This document shows positions 39,886 through 48,584 of a DNA stretch of 64,000 nt, piece after piece. Both the position numbers and the translations under genes were made by a program. Source of the stretch: Streptomyces sp. B1I3 (GTDB lineage: Bacteria > Actinomycetota > Actinomycetes > Streptomycetales > Streptomycetaceae); the NCBI RefSeq assembly GCF_030816615.1, contig NZ_JAUSYD010000001.1, forward strand, positions 5,664,501-5,728,500, in the 5' to 3' direction. Positions within the stretch are counted from its first letter, which is position 1. Each line of letters opens with the position of its first letter. Below the pieces are notes generated by a model. It worked only from the letters and a program-made list of their open reading frames with translations. It made no database searches and had not been told where the DNA came from.

Positions 39886-40887
39886 ATGCAGACAGACATG
39901 ACATGGCAGAGCAGCAGGACCCTGGGCCGGAGCGGGATCGAGGTCGGTGCCCTCGGCCTCGGCTGCTGGGCGATCGGAGGGAAGTGGTCGACGCCGGACG
40001 GCAGCCCGCTCGGCTGGGGCGCCGTCGACGACGAGGAGTCCGTGGCGGCCGTCCGCCGGGCGCTCGACCTCGGCGTGCGGTTCTTCGACACGGCGGACGT
40101 GTACGGGGCCGGGCACAGCGAACGCGTACTGGGCCGCGCGCTGGCGGGCAGGCGGGACGAGGCCGTCATCGCCACGAAGTGGGGCAACACGTTCGACGAG
40201 CGGGCGCGCACGATGACCGGCGCCGACCGCTCGCCCGCCTACGCCCGGGAGGCGCTCATCGGCTCGCTGCGCCGGCTGGGGACCGACCGGATCGATCTCT
40301 ACCAGCTGCACCTGGGCGACACCCCGCTCGACGAAGCGGCCGAACTGCGCGAGGCCTGCGAGGGGTTCGTGGCCGAGGGGCTGATCCGGGCCTACGGGTG
40401 GAGCACCGACGACCCGGAGCGGGCGGCCCTGTTCGCCGAGGGTGCGCACTGCGCGGCCGTCCAGCACGCGTGCAACGTGCTGGAGGACGCCCCGCAGATG
40501 CTGGCCCTCTGCGCGGAGCGGGGCCTGGCCGGCATCGTCCGGAGCCCCCTGGCGATGGGCCTCCTTGCGGGCGCGTACGGCCCGGACCGGCGCGGGCGCA
40601 CCGGGGACATCCGGTCCGTCCCGCCCGCGTGGCTGCACTGGTTCGAGGCGGGCGGGGCCCCGGCGGCACACTGGGCGGCGAAGGTGGAAGCCGTCCGGGA
40701 GGTACTGACCGCGGACGGCCGCACCCTCGCCCAGGGCGCCCTCGGCTGGCTGTGGGCCCGCAGTGGGGGGACGGTGCCGATCCCCGGCTTCCGGACGGTC
40801 GCCCAGGTGGAGGAGAACGCCGCGGCGGTCGCCTTCGGCCCGCTGAGGCCCGGACAGCTGGCGGAGATCGAGGCCCTGCTGGGCTGA
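39886..40887 (+). CDS. Aldo/keto reductase
   Basis: This 333-residue TIM-barrel oxidoreductase uses NADPH. The catalytic tetrad is recognisable: Asp and Tyr in GVRFFDTADVYGAGHSE, Lys in VIATKWG, and His in LYQLHLGDTP. The C-terminal cofactor segment is VPIPGFRTVAQVEENAAAVAF. ATG 39886 is followed by a second possible start at 39898. The upstream spacing suggests MerR-type control. The substrate is unknown. Confidence 0.87.
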   Translation: MQTDMTWQSSRTLGRSGIEVGALGLGCWAIGGKWSTPDGSPLGWGAVDDEESVAAVRRALDLGVRFFDTADVYGAGHSERVLGRALAGRRDEAVIATKWGNTFDERARTMTGADRSPAYAREALIGSLRRLGTDRIDLYQLHLGDTPLDEAAELREACEGFVAEGLIRAYGWSTDDPERAALFAEGAHCAAVQHACNVLEDAPQMLALCAERGLAGIVRSPLAMGLLAGAYGPDRRGRTGDIRSVPPAWLHWFEAGGAPAAHWAAKVEAVREVLTADGRTLAQGALGWLWARSGGTVPIPGFRTVAQVEENAAAVAFGPLRPGQLAEIEALLG

Positions 40888-40911
40888 GCGGCGCGGGCGG
40901 CCCGCGGCGGA

Positions 40912-41766
40912 TCAGCCGATGCGGGTGCCCGTGCCGCTCACCCTGATCCGGACGTCGCCCGGGCGCAGCTCGACGGTGAGGGTTCCCGGGCGGCCCATGT
41001 CCTCACCCTGGTGCAGGGTGAGGACGGCGTCGTCCGGGGCGAGTCCCAGCGCGCGTACGTACGCGCCGAAGGCTGCCGCCGCCGCGCCCGTCGCCGGGTC
41101 CTCGACCACGCCGCCGACCGGGAACGGGTCGCGGACGTGGAAGACGGAGCCGGACGCGCGCCACACCAGCTGGAGCGTCGTCAGATCGAGGCGGTGCATG
41201 AGGGCTTCGAGGCGGCTGAAGTCGTAGGACAGGTCGGCCAGCCGCTCCCGGGTCGCGGCGGCCAGCACCAGGTGGCGGGCGCCCGCGAAGGCGATCCGGG
41301 GCGGCAGGGCCGGGTCCAGATCGGCGGCCGGCCAGCCCAGGGCGGCCAGCGCCTCCGCCACATCGGTGGGCGCCACGTCCATGACCTGCGGCTCGACGCT
41401 GGTGAGCGTCGCACGGAGCTCGTCGCCCGTGCGGGTCACCGAGACAGGGACCGTACCGGCCCGGGTGTGGAACACCAGGTCGCCCGGGCCGTCCCGTTCG
41501 GCCAGTGCGAGGGCCGTCGCCACCGTGGCGTGACCGCAGAAGGGGACTTCGGCCTTCGGGCTGAAGTAGCGGATCGTGTAACCGCCCCGGCCGTCCGGCG
41601 CGGTCAGGAACGCCGACTCGCTGTAGCCCAGCTCCGCCGCCACGGAAAGCATCGCCGTCTCGTCGAGCCCGGACGCGTCCAGTACCACCCCGGCGGGATT
41701 GCCGCCGTCCGGGTCGGCGGAGAAGGCGGTGTAGCGAAGGACATCGGCACTGGAAGGTCGGCTCAT
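40912..41766 (-). CDS. PhzF-family protein
   Basis: This 284-residue protein is in the diaminopimelate-epimerase fold family of PhzF isomerases. N-terminal features are YTAFSADPDGGNPAGVVLD and YSESAFLT, which carries the catalytic Glu. VPFCGHATVATALAL and EDPATGAAAAAFGAYV are the second-half signatures. In phenazine producers PhzF isomerises dihydrohydroxyanthranilate, but most paralogues have unknown substrates, and no phenazine genes are here. The start is ATG 41766. Confidence 0.86.
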   Translation of the reverse strand: MSRPSSADVLRYTAFSADPDGGNPAGVVLDASGLDETAMLSVAAELGYSESAFLTAPDGRGGYTIRYFSPKAEVPFCGHATVATALALAERDGPGDLVFHTRAGTVPVSVTRTGDELRATLTSVEPQVMDVAPTDVAEALAALGWPAADLDPALPPRIAFAGARHLVLAAATRERLADLSYDFSRLEALMHRLDLTTLQLVWRASGSVFHVRDPFPVGGVVEDPATGAAAAAFGAYVRALGLAPDDAVLTLHQGEDMGRPGTLTVELRPGDVRIRVSGTGTRIG

Positions 41767-41913
41767 GTCGCACGACAACCGAGGCGCGCGCCGGTCCATT
41801 CCCGGAGGTGGGCCCGGACCTGTCACCCGGGCCACCCACCCCTGGCCGCGACGCGGCCCTTGGACCGGCGGCGCCGCGGCGTGCCCCGGCACGCCGCCCG
41901 CCCCGCCGAGACG

Positions 41914-42669
41914 TCAGCCCCGGCCGACGTACGGCATGGCCGTCGCCATGACCGTCGCGAACTGCACGTTGGCCTCCAGCGGCAGCTCCGCCATGTGCAG
42001 GACCGTCCGGGCCACGTCGTCCGCCGCCATGACCGGTTCGACGGCCGTCCTGCCGTCGGCCTGGAGGGTCCCGCGCTGCATCCGCTCCGTCATGTCGGTC
42101 GCCGCGTTGCCGATGTCGATCTGCCCGCAGGCGATCCGGTACGGACGCCCGTCCAGCGAGAGCGACTTCGTCAGGCCCGTCATGGCGTGCTTCGTCGCCG
42201 TGTACGCGATCGAGTGCGGGCGGGGCGCGTGCGCGGAGACGGAACCGTTGTTGATGATCCGGCCGCCCTGCGGGTCCTGCTCCTTCATCAGGCGGTAGGC
42301 CGCCTGTGCGCACAGGAACGCCCCTGTCAGGTTGACGTCCACCACCGTGCGCCAGTCCTCGTAGGCGAGGTCCTCGACGGGTGTGGCCCCAGGACCGAAG
42401 GTGCCCGCGTTGTTGAAGAGCAGGTCGAGCCGGCCGAAACGGTCCCGTACGGCGGAGAAGAGCGCCGCCACCTGCTCCGGGTCGCTCACGTCGGTGGGGA
42501 CGCACACCGTGGTGCCCGGCCCGGCCGCGGCGGCCGTCTCCTCCAGGGTGCGGGCCCGCCGGCCCACCAGGACCACCGTCCGGCCCGCACCCGTAAGAGT
42601 GAGGGCGACGGCCCTGCCGATGCCCGATCCCGCACCTGTGACGACAGCGATCGACTGCTCAGAGTTCAT
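41914..42669 (-). CDS. Short-chain dehydrogenase/reductase
   Basis: This 251-residue SDR has VVTGAGSGIGRA (9-20), NNAG (about 88), catalytic Ser in INNGSVSAHAPRPHSIAY and the Tyr-x3-Lys YTATKHAM. The C-terminal part includes TVLHMAELPLEANVQFATVMATAMPYVGRG, seen in the group acting on polyols or aldehydes. It is a single gene divergent from PhoD. The substrate is unresolved. Confidence 0.87.
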   Translation of the reverse strand: MNSEQSIAVVTGAGSGIGRAVALTLTGAGRTVVLVGRRARTLEETAAAAGPGTTVCVPTDVSDPEQVAALFSAVRDRFGRLDLLFNNAGTFGPGATPVEDLAYEDWRTVVDVNLTGAFLCAQAAYRLMKEQDPQGGRIINNGSVSAHAPRPHSIAYTATKHAMTGLTKSLSLDGRPYRIACGQIDIGNAATDMTERMQRGTLQADGRTAVEPVMAADDVARTVLHMAELPLEANVQFATVMATAMPYVGRG

Positions 42670-42811
42670 GGCCCGGCAGCGTACGGGAGGGTTGGCGGCT
42701 GCCGGCACCCGGTGCTCATCACACCGCCATAAGGATGTTGTGTACCCGCCAACGGCAGGTCGTCGCCCAGCACTCCAATGCCTCTGACAACATCCGGCAC
42801 GGGAGGGGCAC

Positions 42812-44482
42812 ATGACACCTGCACAGATCAGTAACGCGCCCGGCGGTCGGCACGGGCACTCGGCCGAGTTCCGCGACGCCGCCCGGCGGCTCGGGTCCGG
42901 CGTGGGCCGCCGGCGGTTCCTCACGGTCACCGGAGCCGCCGCGGCGCTGGCTTTCGCCGCCAACCTGCCGGCGGCGGGCAGCGCGAGCGCCGCCGAACTC
43001 GACGCCGTCAGGATCACCGAGGACCCCTTCACCCTCGGCGTGGCCTCCGGGGACCCGCTGCCGGAGTCCGTCCTCCTGTGGACGAGACTCGCCCCCCGCC
43101 CCTACGACGCCGACGGCGGACTGCCCGCAAGCCGTGTCCGGGTCCGCTGGGAGATCGCCCGCGACGAGCGCTTCCGGCGCGTCGTCCGGCGAGGGTCGGC
43201 CACCGCCCACCCGGAGTTCGGCCACAGCGTCCACGTCGACGTCGGCGACCTGGACTCCGACCGGACCTTCTACTACCGCTTCCGCGCCGGCACTTGGATC
43301 AGCCCCACCGGCCGCACCCGCACCGCACCTGCCCGGGGCGCCCACAACAGCTCGCTGACCCTGGCCGCGGTCTCCTGCCAGGCCTACCACGACGGCTACT
43401 TCACCGCCTACCGGCACCTCGCGGCCGAGGACGTCGACGTGGTCTTCCACCTCGGCGACTACCTGTACGAGTACGCGGTCACCGCCACCGGCGGCGCCCG
43501 CGGCTACACCGACCGCGTCCTGCCGGACCACTTCAACCGGGAGACGGTCACGCTGGACGACTACCGGATGCGGTACGGCCTCTACAAGTCCGACCCGGAC
43601 CTGCGCGCCGCCCACGCCGCACACCCCTTCGTCGTCACGTGGGACGACCACGAGACCGAGAACAACTACGCCGGCGACACCCCCGAGAACAGCGTGCCGC
43701 CCGAGGAGTTCCTGCTGCGCCGCGCCGCCGCCTACCGCGCCTACTGGGAGAACCAGCCGCTGCGCTCCCCGCAGCGCCCCACCGGCCCGGACATGCGTCT
43801 CTACCGCAGGCTGCGGTTCGGCCGGCTCGCCCAGTTCGACGTCCTCGACACCCGGCAGTACCGCAGCAACCAGGCGTACGGCGACGGCTGGAAGGTCCCC
43901 GGACCGGAGTCCGAGGACCCGGCGCGCACGATGACGGGCGCCGCCCAGGAACGCTGGCTGATCGACGGCTGGAAGACCTCCCAGGCACTGTGGAACGTCG
44001 TACCGCAGCAGGTCACCTTCGCCCGGCGGCGCGACGTGCCGACCGACGCCTACAAGCTGTCCATGGACTCGTGGGACGGCTACCCGGCCTCCCGGCAGCG
44101 GGTCATGGACGGGGCCGAGGCCGCCGGGGTCGAGAACCTGATGGTGCTGACCGGGGACGTGCACGTCGGCTACGGCTTCGACCTGAAGAAGGACTTCGAC
44201 GACCCCGCCTCGCGGACCGTCGGGACGGAGATCGTCGCCACCTCGATCGCCAGCGGGAAGGACGGCTCCGAGAAGCCGGCCAACTGGGACAACCTGACCC
44301 GGGCCAACCCTCACATGAAGTTCTACAACGGCCGCCGCGGGTACGCCGTCGTCGACCTCGGCAGGGACCTGGCGCGCGCCGACTTCCGCACGGTGCCGGC
44401 GGTCACCACGCCCGGCGCGCCCCTCACGACGGCCGGGTCCTTCGTGACCGAGGCCGGGAACCCGGGGCTCACCCCCGCGTGA
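42812..44482 (+). CDS. phoD: Alkaline phosphatase D (PhoD), Tat-exported
   Basis: This 556-residue secreted phosphatase/phosphodiesterase has Tat motif RRRFLTVTG near 33-41, followed by a hydrophobic region ending ASAAE. The PhoD domain carries the metal ligands: Asp in FHLGDYLYEYA, Asn/Asp in VTWDDHETENNYAGD, and LTGDVHVGYGF with two histidines. The N-terminal Fn3-like PhoD_N subdomain starts FTLGVASGDPLPESVLLWTRLAP. The enzyme uses Ca/Fe centres and releases phosphate from mono- and diesters outside the cell. I saw no convincing PHO box upstream. Confidence 0.92.
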   Translation: MTPAQISNAPGGRHGHSAEFRDAARRLGSGVGRRRFLTVTGAAAALAFAANLPAAGSASAAELDAVRITEDPFTLGVASGDPLPESVLLWTRLAPRPYDADGGLPASRVRVRWEIARDERFRRVVRRGSATAHPEFGHSVHVDVGDLDSDRTFYYRFRAGTWISPTGRTRTAPARGAHNSSLTLAAVSCQAYHDGYFTAYRHLAAEDVDVVFHLGDYLYEYAVTATGGARGYTDRVLPDHFNRETVTLDDYRMRYGLYKSDPDLRAAHAAHPFVVTWDDHETENNYAGDTPENSVPPEEFLLRRAAAYRAYWENQPLRSPQRPTGPDMRLYRRLRFGRLAQFDVLDTRQYRSNQAYGDGWKVPGPESEDPARTMTGAAQERWLIDGWKTSQALWNVVPQQVTFARRRDVPTDAYKLSMDSWDGYPASRQRVMDGAEAAGVENLMVLTGDVHVGYGFDLKKDFDDPASRTVGTEIVATSIASGKDGSEKPANWDNLTRANPHMKFYNGRRGYAVVDLGRDLARADFRTVPAVTTPGAPLTTAGSFVTEAGNPGLTPA

Positions 44483-44495
44483 CCCGGCCCGGCCG

Positions 44496-44519
44496 GCACC
44501 GGTCCTGACGGGCCGGTGC
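44496..44519. terminator. Bidirectional hairpin between phoD and oxidoreductase
   Basis: The arms GCACCGG and CCGGTGC, extended by partial CC/GG pairing, enclose a small loop. It lies 14 bp after the phoD stop and 5 bp before the convergent gene's stop. Confidence 0.6.
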
Positions 44520-44523
44520 GCCG

Positions 44524-45531
44524 TCAGGCGAGGCTGTCCGCCGGATAACGGACGCCGATGCGGTCACGGACCGCGTCGAGCGTCCGCATGACGGCGAGTG
44601 AACCGTCCAGCGGCACCAGCGGGGACTCCGTCTCGCCCGCCAGCACGGCCCGCGTCACCTCGACGGCCTCGTACTGCATGCCCGAAAGCCCCTGCGGGCC
44701 CGGGCCCGTGGTGACCTCCTCGGGCTCCCGGCCCGGGCGGTGCAGGACGAAGCGCTCGGGGTGGAAGAAGCCCTGCGGGAAGTCGATCCGCCCCGCCGTG
44801 CCCGTGACCGAGGCGACGGTCGGCAGATCCCCGACGATCGAACAGCTCAGCAGTGCCGTGGCGCCCGAGTCCCAGCCGAGCAGCACCCCGGTGTTGAGGT
44901 CGACGCCCTCCGGGGACAGCAGCGCGTCGGCCTGCACCCGGTCCGGCTCGCCCAGCAGCAGCTGCGCGAACGACACCGGGTAGACCCCGAGGTCCAGCAG
45001 TGCGCCGCCGCCCAGCGCGAGGTCACGCAGCCGGTGCTCGGGGCCGAAGGTGCCCGCGAAGCCGAAGTCCGCCTGGACCGTGCGGATCTCGCCGATGGCG
45101 CCGTCCCGCACCATCTCGGTCATCCGGCGAATGACCGGATTGCAGTACGTCCACATGGCTTCCATCAGGAACAGGCCGCGCTCACGGGCCAGCGCCACGA
45201 GCTCCTGCGCCTCTCGCGCGTTGAGCGTGAACGCCTTCTCGCACAGCACGTGCTTGCCCGCCTCCAGGGCGAGGCCGGCCGCCTCCCGGTGGGCGGAGTG
45301 CGGGGTGGCCACGTACACGACGTCGACGTCGTCGTCGGCGACGAGCTCCGCCCAGCTCCCGTACGCCCGCTCGATCCCGAACCGGTCGGCGAACGTCTTG
45401 GCGGAGGCCTCCGTGCGGGAGGCGACCGCCACGACCTCGGCCCCGGAGTCCTTCACCGCCAGCAGGTCCGCCGTGAACGTCGCGGCTATGCCGCCCGTCG
45501 CCAGAACGCCCCAACGCACAGTCCCGCTCAT
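44524..45531 (-). CDS. Gfo/Idh/MocA-family oxidoreductase
   Basis: This 335-residue NAD(P)-dependent oxidoreductase has the N-terminal Rossmann motif RWGVLATGGIAATFTADLL. The substrate-domain lysine is in HVLCEKAFTLNAREAQE, the family EKP-like site (here EKA). The C-terminal domain begins RTVQADFGFAGTFGPEHRLRDLALGGGALLDLGVYPVSF. Sugar or inositol derivatives are usual substrates. It starts at ATG 45531. It is alone and divergent from a Bcr/CflA transporter. Confidence 0.88.
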   Translation of the reverse strand: MSGTVRWGVLATGGIAATFTADLLAVKDSGAEVVAVASRTEASAKTFADRFGIERAYGSWAELVADDDVDVVYVATPHSAHREAAGLALEAGKHVLCEKAFTLNAREAQELVALARERGLFLMEAMWTYCNPVIRRMTEMVRDGAIGEIRTVQADFGFAGTFGPEHRLRDLALGGGALLDLGVYPVSFAQLLLGEPDRVQADALLSPEGVDLNTGVLLGWDSGATALLSCSIVGDLPTVASVTGTAGRIDFPQGFFHPERFVLHRPGREPEEVTTGPGPQGLSGMQYEAVEVTRAVLAGETESPLVPLDGSLAVMRTLDAVRDRIGVRYPADSLA

Positions 45532-45616
45532 GCCCGCCCGCCCTCACACAAAAAGGTATCGACCACTACGACTGACCTGAGAGCATAGATGCGGATTCAA
45601 CGAAGCGGAGATGAGG

Positions 45617-46942
45617 ATGCCGGACAGCGGCGTGAGCCGGGCCCAGCGAGCACACCACGAAGAGCACGAACCCATACCCACACCGACCGGTCCCGCCACG
45701 ACCGCCGCACGGCGGGCCGGACTCCTGGTCACCCTGGTCCTGGGCGGACTCACCGCCCTGCCGCCCCTCTCGATGGACATGTACCTCCCGGCGCTGCCGG
45801 CGGTCACCGACGCGCTCCACGCACCCGCCGCGACCGTCCAGCTCACCCTGACCGCGTGCCTCACCGGCATGGCGCTCGGTCAGCTGGTCGTCGGACCGAT
45901 GAGCGACCGGTGGGGGCGCCGCAAGCCGCTGCTCCTCGGCATGGTCGTCTACGTCCTCGCCACCGTGATCTGCGCCTTCGCCCCTTCGGCCGAACTGCTC
46001 ATCAGCTTCCGCCTGTTGCAGGGCCTGGCCGGGGCGGCCGGCATCGTCATCTCCCGGGCCGTGGTGCGCGACCTCTACGACGGGGTGGAGATGGCCCGCT
46101 TCTTCTCCACCCTGATGCTCATCTCCGGAGTCGCCCCCGTCGTCGCACCGGTGATCGGCGGACAGGTGCTGCGCTTCACCGACTGGCGCGGCATCTTCGT
46201 CGTGCTCACCGTCGTCGGTCTGCTCCTCACCCTCGTCGTCTGGAAGTGGCTGCACGAGACCCTGCCCGAGTCGGAGCGGCACACCGGCGGTATCGGCGAC
46301 GCCCTGCGGACCATGCGCGGTCTGCTGGCCGACCGGGTGTTCACGGGCTACGTGGTCGCGGGCAGCCTCGCCTTCGCCGCGCTCTTCGCCTATGTGAGCG
46401 CCTCCCCGTTCGTCGTGCAGGAGATCTACGGGGCCTCGCCGCAGACGTTCAGCCTGCTCTTCGGGATCAACTCGATCGGGCTGATCGCCGTCGGGCAGAT
46501 CAACGGCAAGGTGCTGGTGGGCCGGATCAGCCTGGACAAGGCGCTCGGTTTCGGTCTCGCCGTCATCTCCCTGGCGGCGATCGCCCTGCTGCTGATGACC
46601 ACCGGTGTCTTCGGCGACGTCGGGTTGCTTCCGGTCGCCACGGGGCTGTTCGTCCTCATGTCGGCCATGGGGCTGGCGATGCCGAACACCAACACCCAGG
46701 CGCTGATGCGTACCAAGCACGCCGCCGGTTCGGCCTCGGCGCTGCTCGGCACCTCGTCGTTCCTCATCGGGGCCATCGCCTCGCCGCTCGTGGGCATCGC
46801 GGGCGAGGAGACGGCGGTGCCCATGGCCGTCGTGCAGGTGGTCTGCGCGCTCTCCGCCGTGGCGTGCTTCCTGTTGCTGTGCCGGCCGTGGCAGCGCGTA
46901 CCGCAGGACCGCCCGGCAGCCGGGCAGCCGCCGGCCCGGTGA
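45617..46942 (+). CDS. MFS transporter, Bcr/CflA (drug resistance) subfamily
   Basis: This 441-residue permease has 12 predicted helices. The Bcr/CflA signature PPLSMDMYLPALPAVTDALHA opens the first segment. QLVVGPMSDRWGRRKPLL is motif A, and VIGGQVLRFTDWRGIFVVLTVVG is also group-typical. I chose ATG 45617 because GCGGAG sits 6 bases upstream. The ATG at 45611 overlaps the Shine-Dalgarno spacing. It probably exports drugs or sulfonamide-like compounds. Confidence 0.88.
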   Translation: MPDSGVSRAQRAHHEEHEPIPTPTGPATTAARRAGLLVTLVLGGLTALPPLSMDMYLPALPAVTDALHAPAATVQLTLTACLTGMALGQLVVGPMSDRWGRRKPLLLGMVVYVLATVICAFAPSAELLISFRLLQGLAGAAGIVISRAVVRDLYDGVEMARFFSTLMLISGVAPVVAPVIGGQVLRFTDWRGIFVVLTVVGLLLTLVVWKWLHETLPESERHTGGIGDALRTMRGLLADRVFTGYVVAGSLAFAALFAYVSASPFVVQEIYGASPQTFSLLFGINSIGLIAVGQINGKVLVGRISLDKALGFGLAVISLAAIALLLMTTGVFGDVGLLPVATGLFVLMSAMGLAMPNTNTQALMRTKHAAGSASALLGTSSFLIGAIASPLVGIAGEETAVPMAVVQVVCALSAVACFLLLCRPWQRVPQDRPAAGQPPAR

Positions 46943-47028
46943 CCGGCCGGTCCGCGGTCGGGCCGGTGCTCCGGGAGTACGGGGGCCGCGGTGCAAGGCG
47001 GTCCGTAGGACCGTGACGCACCCCCGGT

Positions 47029-48330
47029 TCAGCCGGCGCTCGGGTAGCCCAGCAGGTGCAGCCGGTCCCTCCGGTCGGTCCAGTGGAACAGGCCGGTGCC
47101 GGAGGTCTCCAGCTCGGGCAGCCGCGTGTTCGGTGCCAGGGCCTCGACGCCCCAGGTCGCGAAGCTCATCGCCACCGGGCTCCCTCCGCCGTCCAGGGCC
47201 TCGGCCGCGTCCCGCACGTTCGTCGCGCCGTACGCGGTGCCCGCGTCCGTCACCGAGGCGAGCGTCAGCGGCGCCGCCCCGCCCTCGTCCTCGAAGCAGA
47301 ACCCCTTCCGCGCCTCCAGGTCGAAAGCCAGGTTGCCCGCCACCAGGTAGCCGCCCGACGGGGAGACGACGGCCTGCGGATGACGGCCCGGCTCTATGGC
47401 GGGCCTGTGGCACTCCACCGAGGCGACCGGCTTCCCGCTCGTCGCGTCGTGCACCGTCCACAGCTGGTGCGTCGCGGCCCGCTTCGCGCCCTCGGCGAGC
47501 TGCCACACGGCGAGGATCCGTCCCGGCGCCACGGACGTGGGCACCCCGGAGCGCGGGTCGGCGCCCTTCGGCGCGGCCTGCCGGCTGAACCAGCCGCCGC
47601 GCACCCAGAACTCGTGGGCCCCGCTCAGCAGCAGGCCCCGCGCGGTCTGACCGCGCACCTCGGTCAGCTGCCTGCAGGCCGTGCAGCCCTTCGGGTACCT
47701 CACGGCCGAGGCGGGGACCTCCGCCACCGCGCCGGTGACCGGGTCCACCACGGCACTGTTCGCCCCGCCGTCACCGACCACGATGTCCGGGCCGGTCGCG
47801 GTGACGGACGGCACCCCGGTCCACGGCACCTCGACGCGCCGGCGCCCGCCGTCCGCCGCGTCGTACACGTCCAGGGAGACGAGGGTGTCGGCCGGCGCCC
47901 TCCCGTCTGTGACCTTCCCGTACGACCAGGCGACGAAGAACTCCCGGCTCTCCTTGGCGACGCCGAGGAGCTTCGGGAAGCGCAGCGGGTCCGGCGGGCG
48001 CCACGCCGCACCGCTCCAGCCCGCCCGGCCGGTCCGGGTCTCGAGGGTGCGCAGCCGGTAGCGGTCGCCAGGGGCCCGCACCAGATAGGCGAGGCGGCCT
48101 GTCGTCCGCGCGACGGCGTAGTCCGGCCCGATGTCGGCGATGTCCCAGCCGGTGGCCGTCGTGTACGCCGGTGGGACCGTCGGCCGGGCCGGGGGGCCGG
48201 CGCTCCTCCTCGCCGGCTCCGGCGCCGCGTCGCCGTCCCCGCCACCGCCTCCGCAGGTCGCCAGCAGGAGAACCAGCGCCAGGACGAGCACGCCGCCGAC
48301 CAGAGCCAGGCGCACGATCCTTCGTCTCAT
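47029..48330 (-). CDS. Membrane-anchored beta-propeller-like lipoprotein with CxxC
   Basis: This 433-residue protein has a basic start (MRRRIVRLAL), a hydrophobic stretch ending LLLATCGGGGG, plausible as a lipobox or a membrane anchor, and a Pro/Ala linker to about 60. The extracellular domain has repeating blade-like strands (RYRLRTLETRTGRAGWSG, TLVSLDVYDAADGGRRRVEVPWTG) like PQQ/WD propellers. A CTAC motif near 218 is followed by another cysteine pair later in the chain. No catalytic signature is visible. Function is unknown. It is convergent to the Bcr/CflA gene. Confidence 0.72.
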   Translation of the reverse strand: MRRRIVRLALVGGVLVLALVLLLATCGGGGGDGDAAPEPARRSAGPPARPTVPPAYTTATGWDIADIGPDYAVARTTGRLAYLVRAPGDRYRLRTLETRTGRAGWSGAAWRPPDPLRFPKLLGVAKESREFFVAWSYGKVTDGRAPADTLVSLDVYDAADGGRRRVEVPWTGVPSVTATGPDIVVGDGGANSAVVDPVTGAVAEVPASAVRYPKGCTACRQLTEVRGQTARGLLLSGAHEFWVRGGWFSRQAAPKGADPRSGVPTSVAPGRILAVWQLAEGAKRAATHQLWTVHDATSGKPVASVECHRPAIEPGRHPQAVVSPSGGYLVAGNLAFDLEARKGFCFEDEGGAAPLTLASVTDAGTAYGATNVRDAAEALDGGGSPVAMSFATWGVEALAPNTRLPELETSGTGLFHWTDRRDRLHLLGYPSAG

Positions 48331-48448
48331 GGTCCCCCCGATGAGTGATGGTCCGGCCGGTCCCCGATCCGGCGCCGGTCAGCGTAGCAACAGGCCCACG
48401 CTGCGCAGCAGTTCGGTTACGTCGCCGTTCTGTCCCGGTTTCGTGCCG

Positions 48449-48557
48449 GACCGCCGGCCTGGGCGCGGGGAACCACCGGCCCGCGCAGGGGCGGACCACC
48501 GGCCTGGGGAGTGGCGACCACCGGCCTGGCGAGTGGCGACCACCGGCCTGGGGTGCG
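48449..48557. repeat. 21-23-bp direct repeats upstream of the Rsm22-like gene
   Basis: About five copies of GACCACCGGCCTGGGGAGTG-like units occur here. The last three are near-perfect (GGCGACCACCGGCCTGG). They end just before the -10-like TACAAT in front of the Rsm22-like gene. Confidence 0.75.
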
Positions 48558-48584
48558 GTGGCCCGCTGCGCCTACAATTCGGCG

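Noticed and set aside
42670..42811. PHO box upstream of phoD
   Set aside because: I looked for GTTCACC-type direct repeats and found only weak fragments such as GTGTACCC. Not supportable.
42719..44314. 531-codon minus-strand frame over phoD
   Set aside because: PhoD has complete catalytic motifs and a Tat signal on the plus strand. The antisense frame has no recognisable domain.
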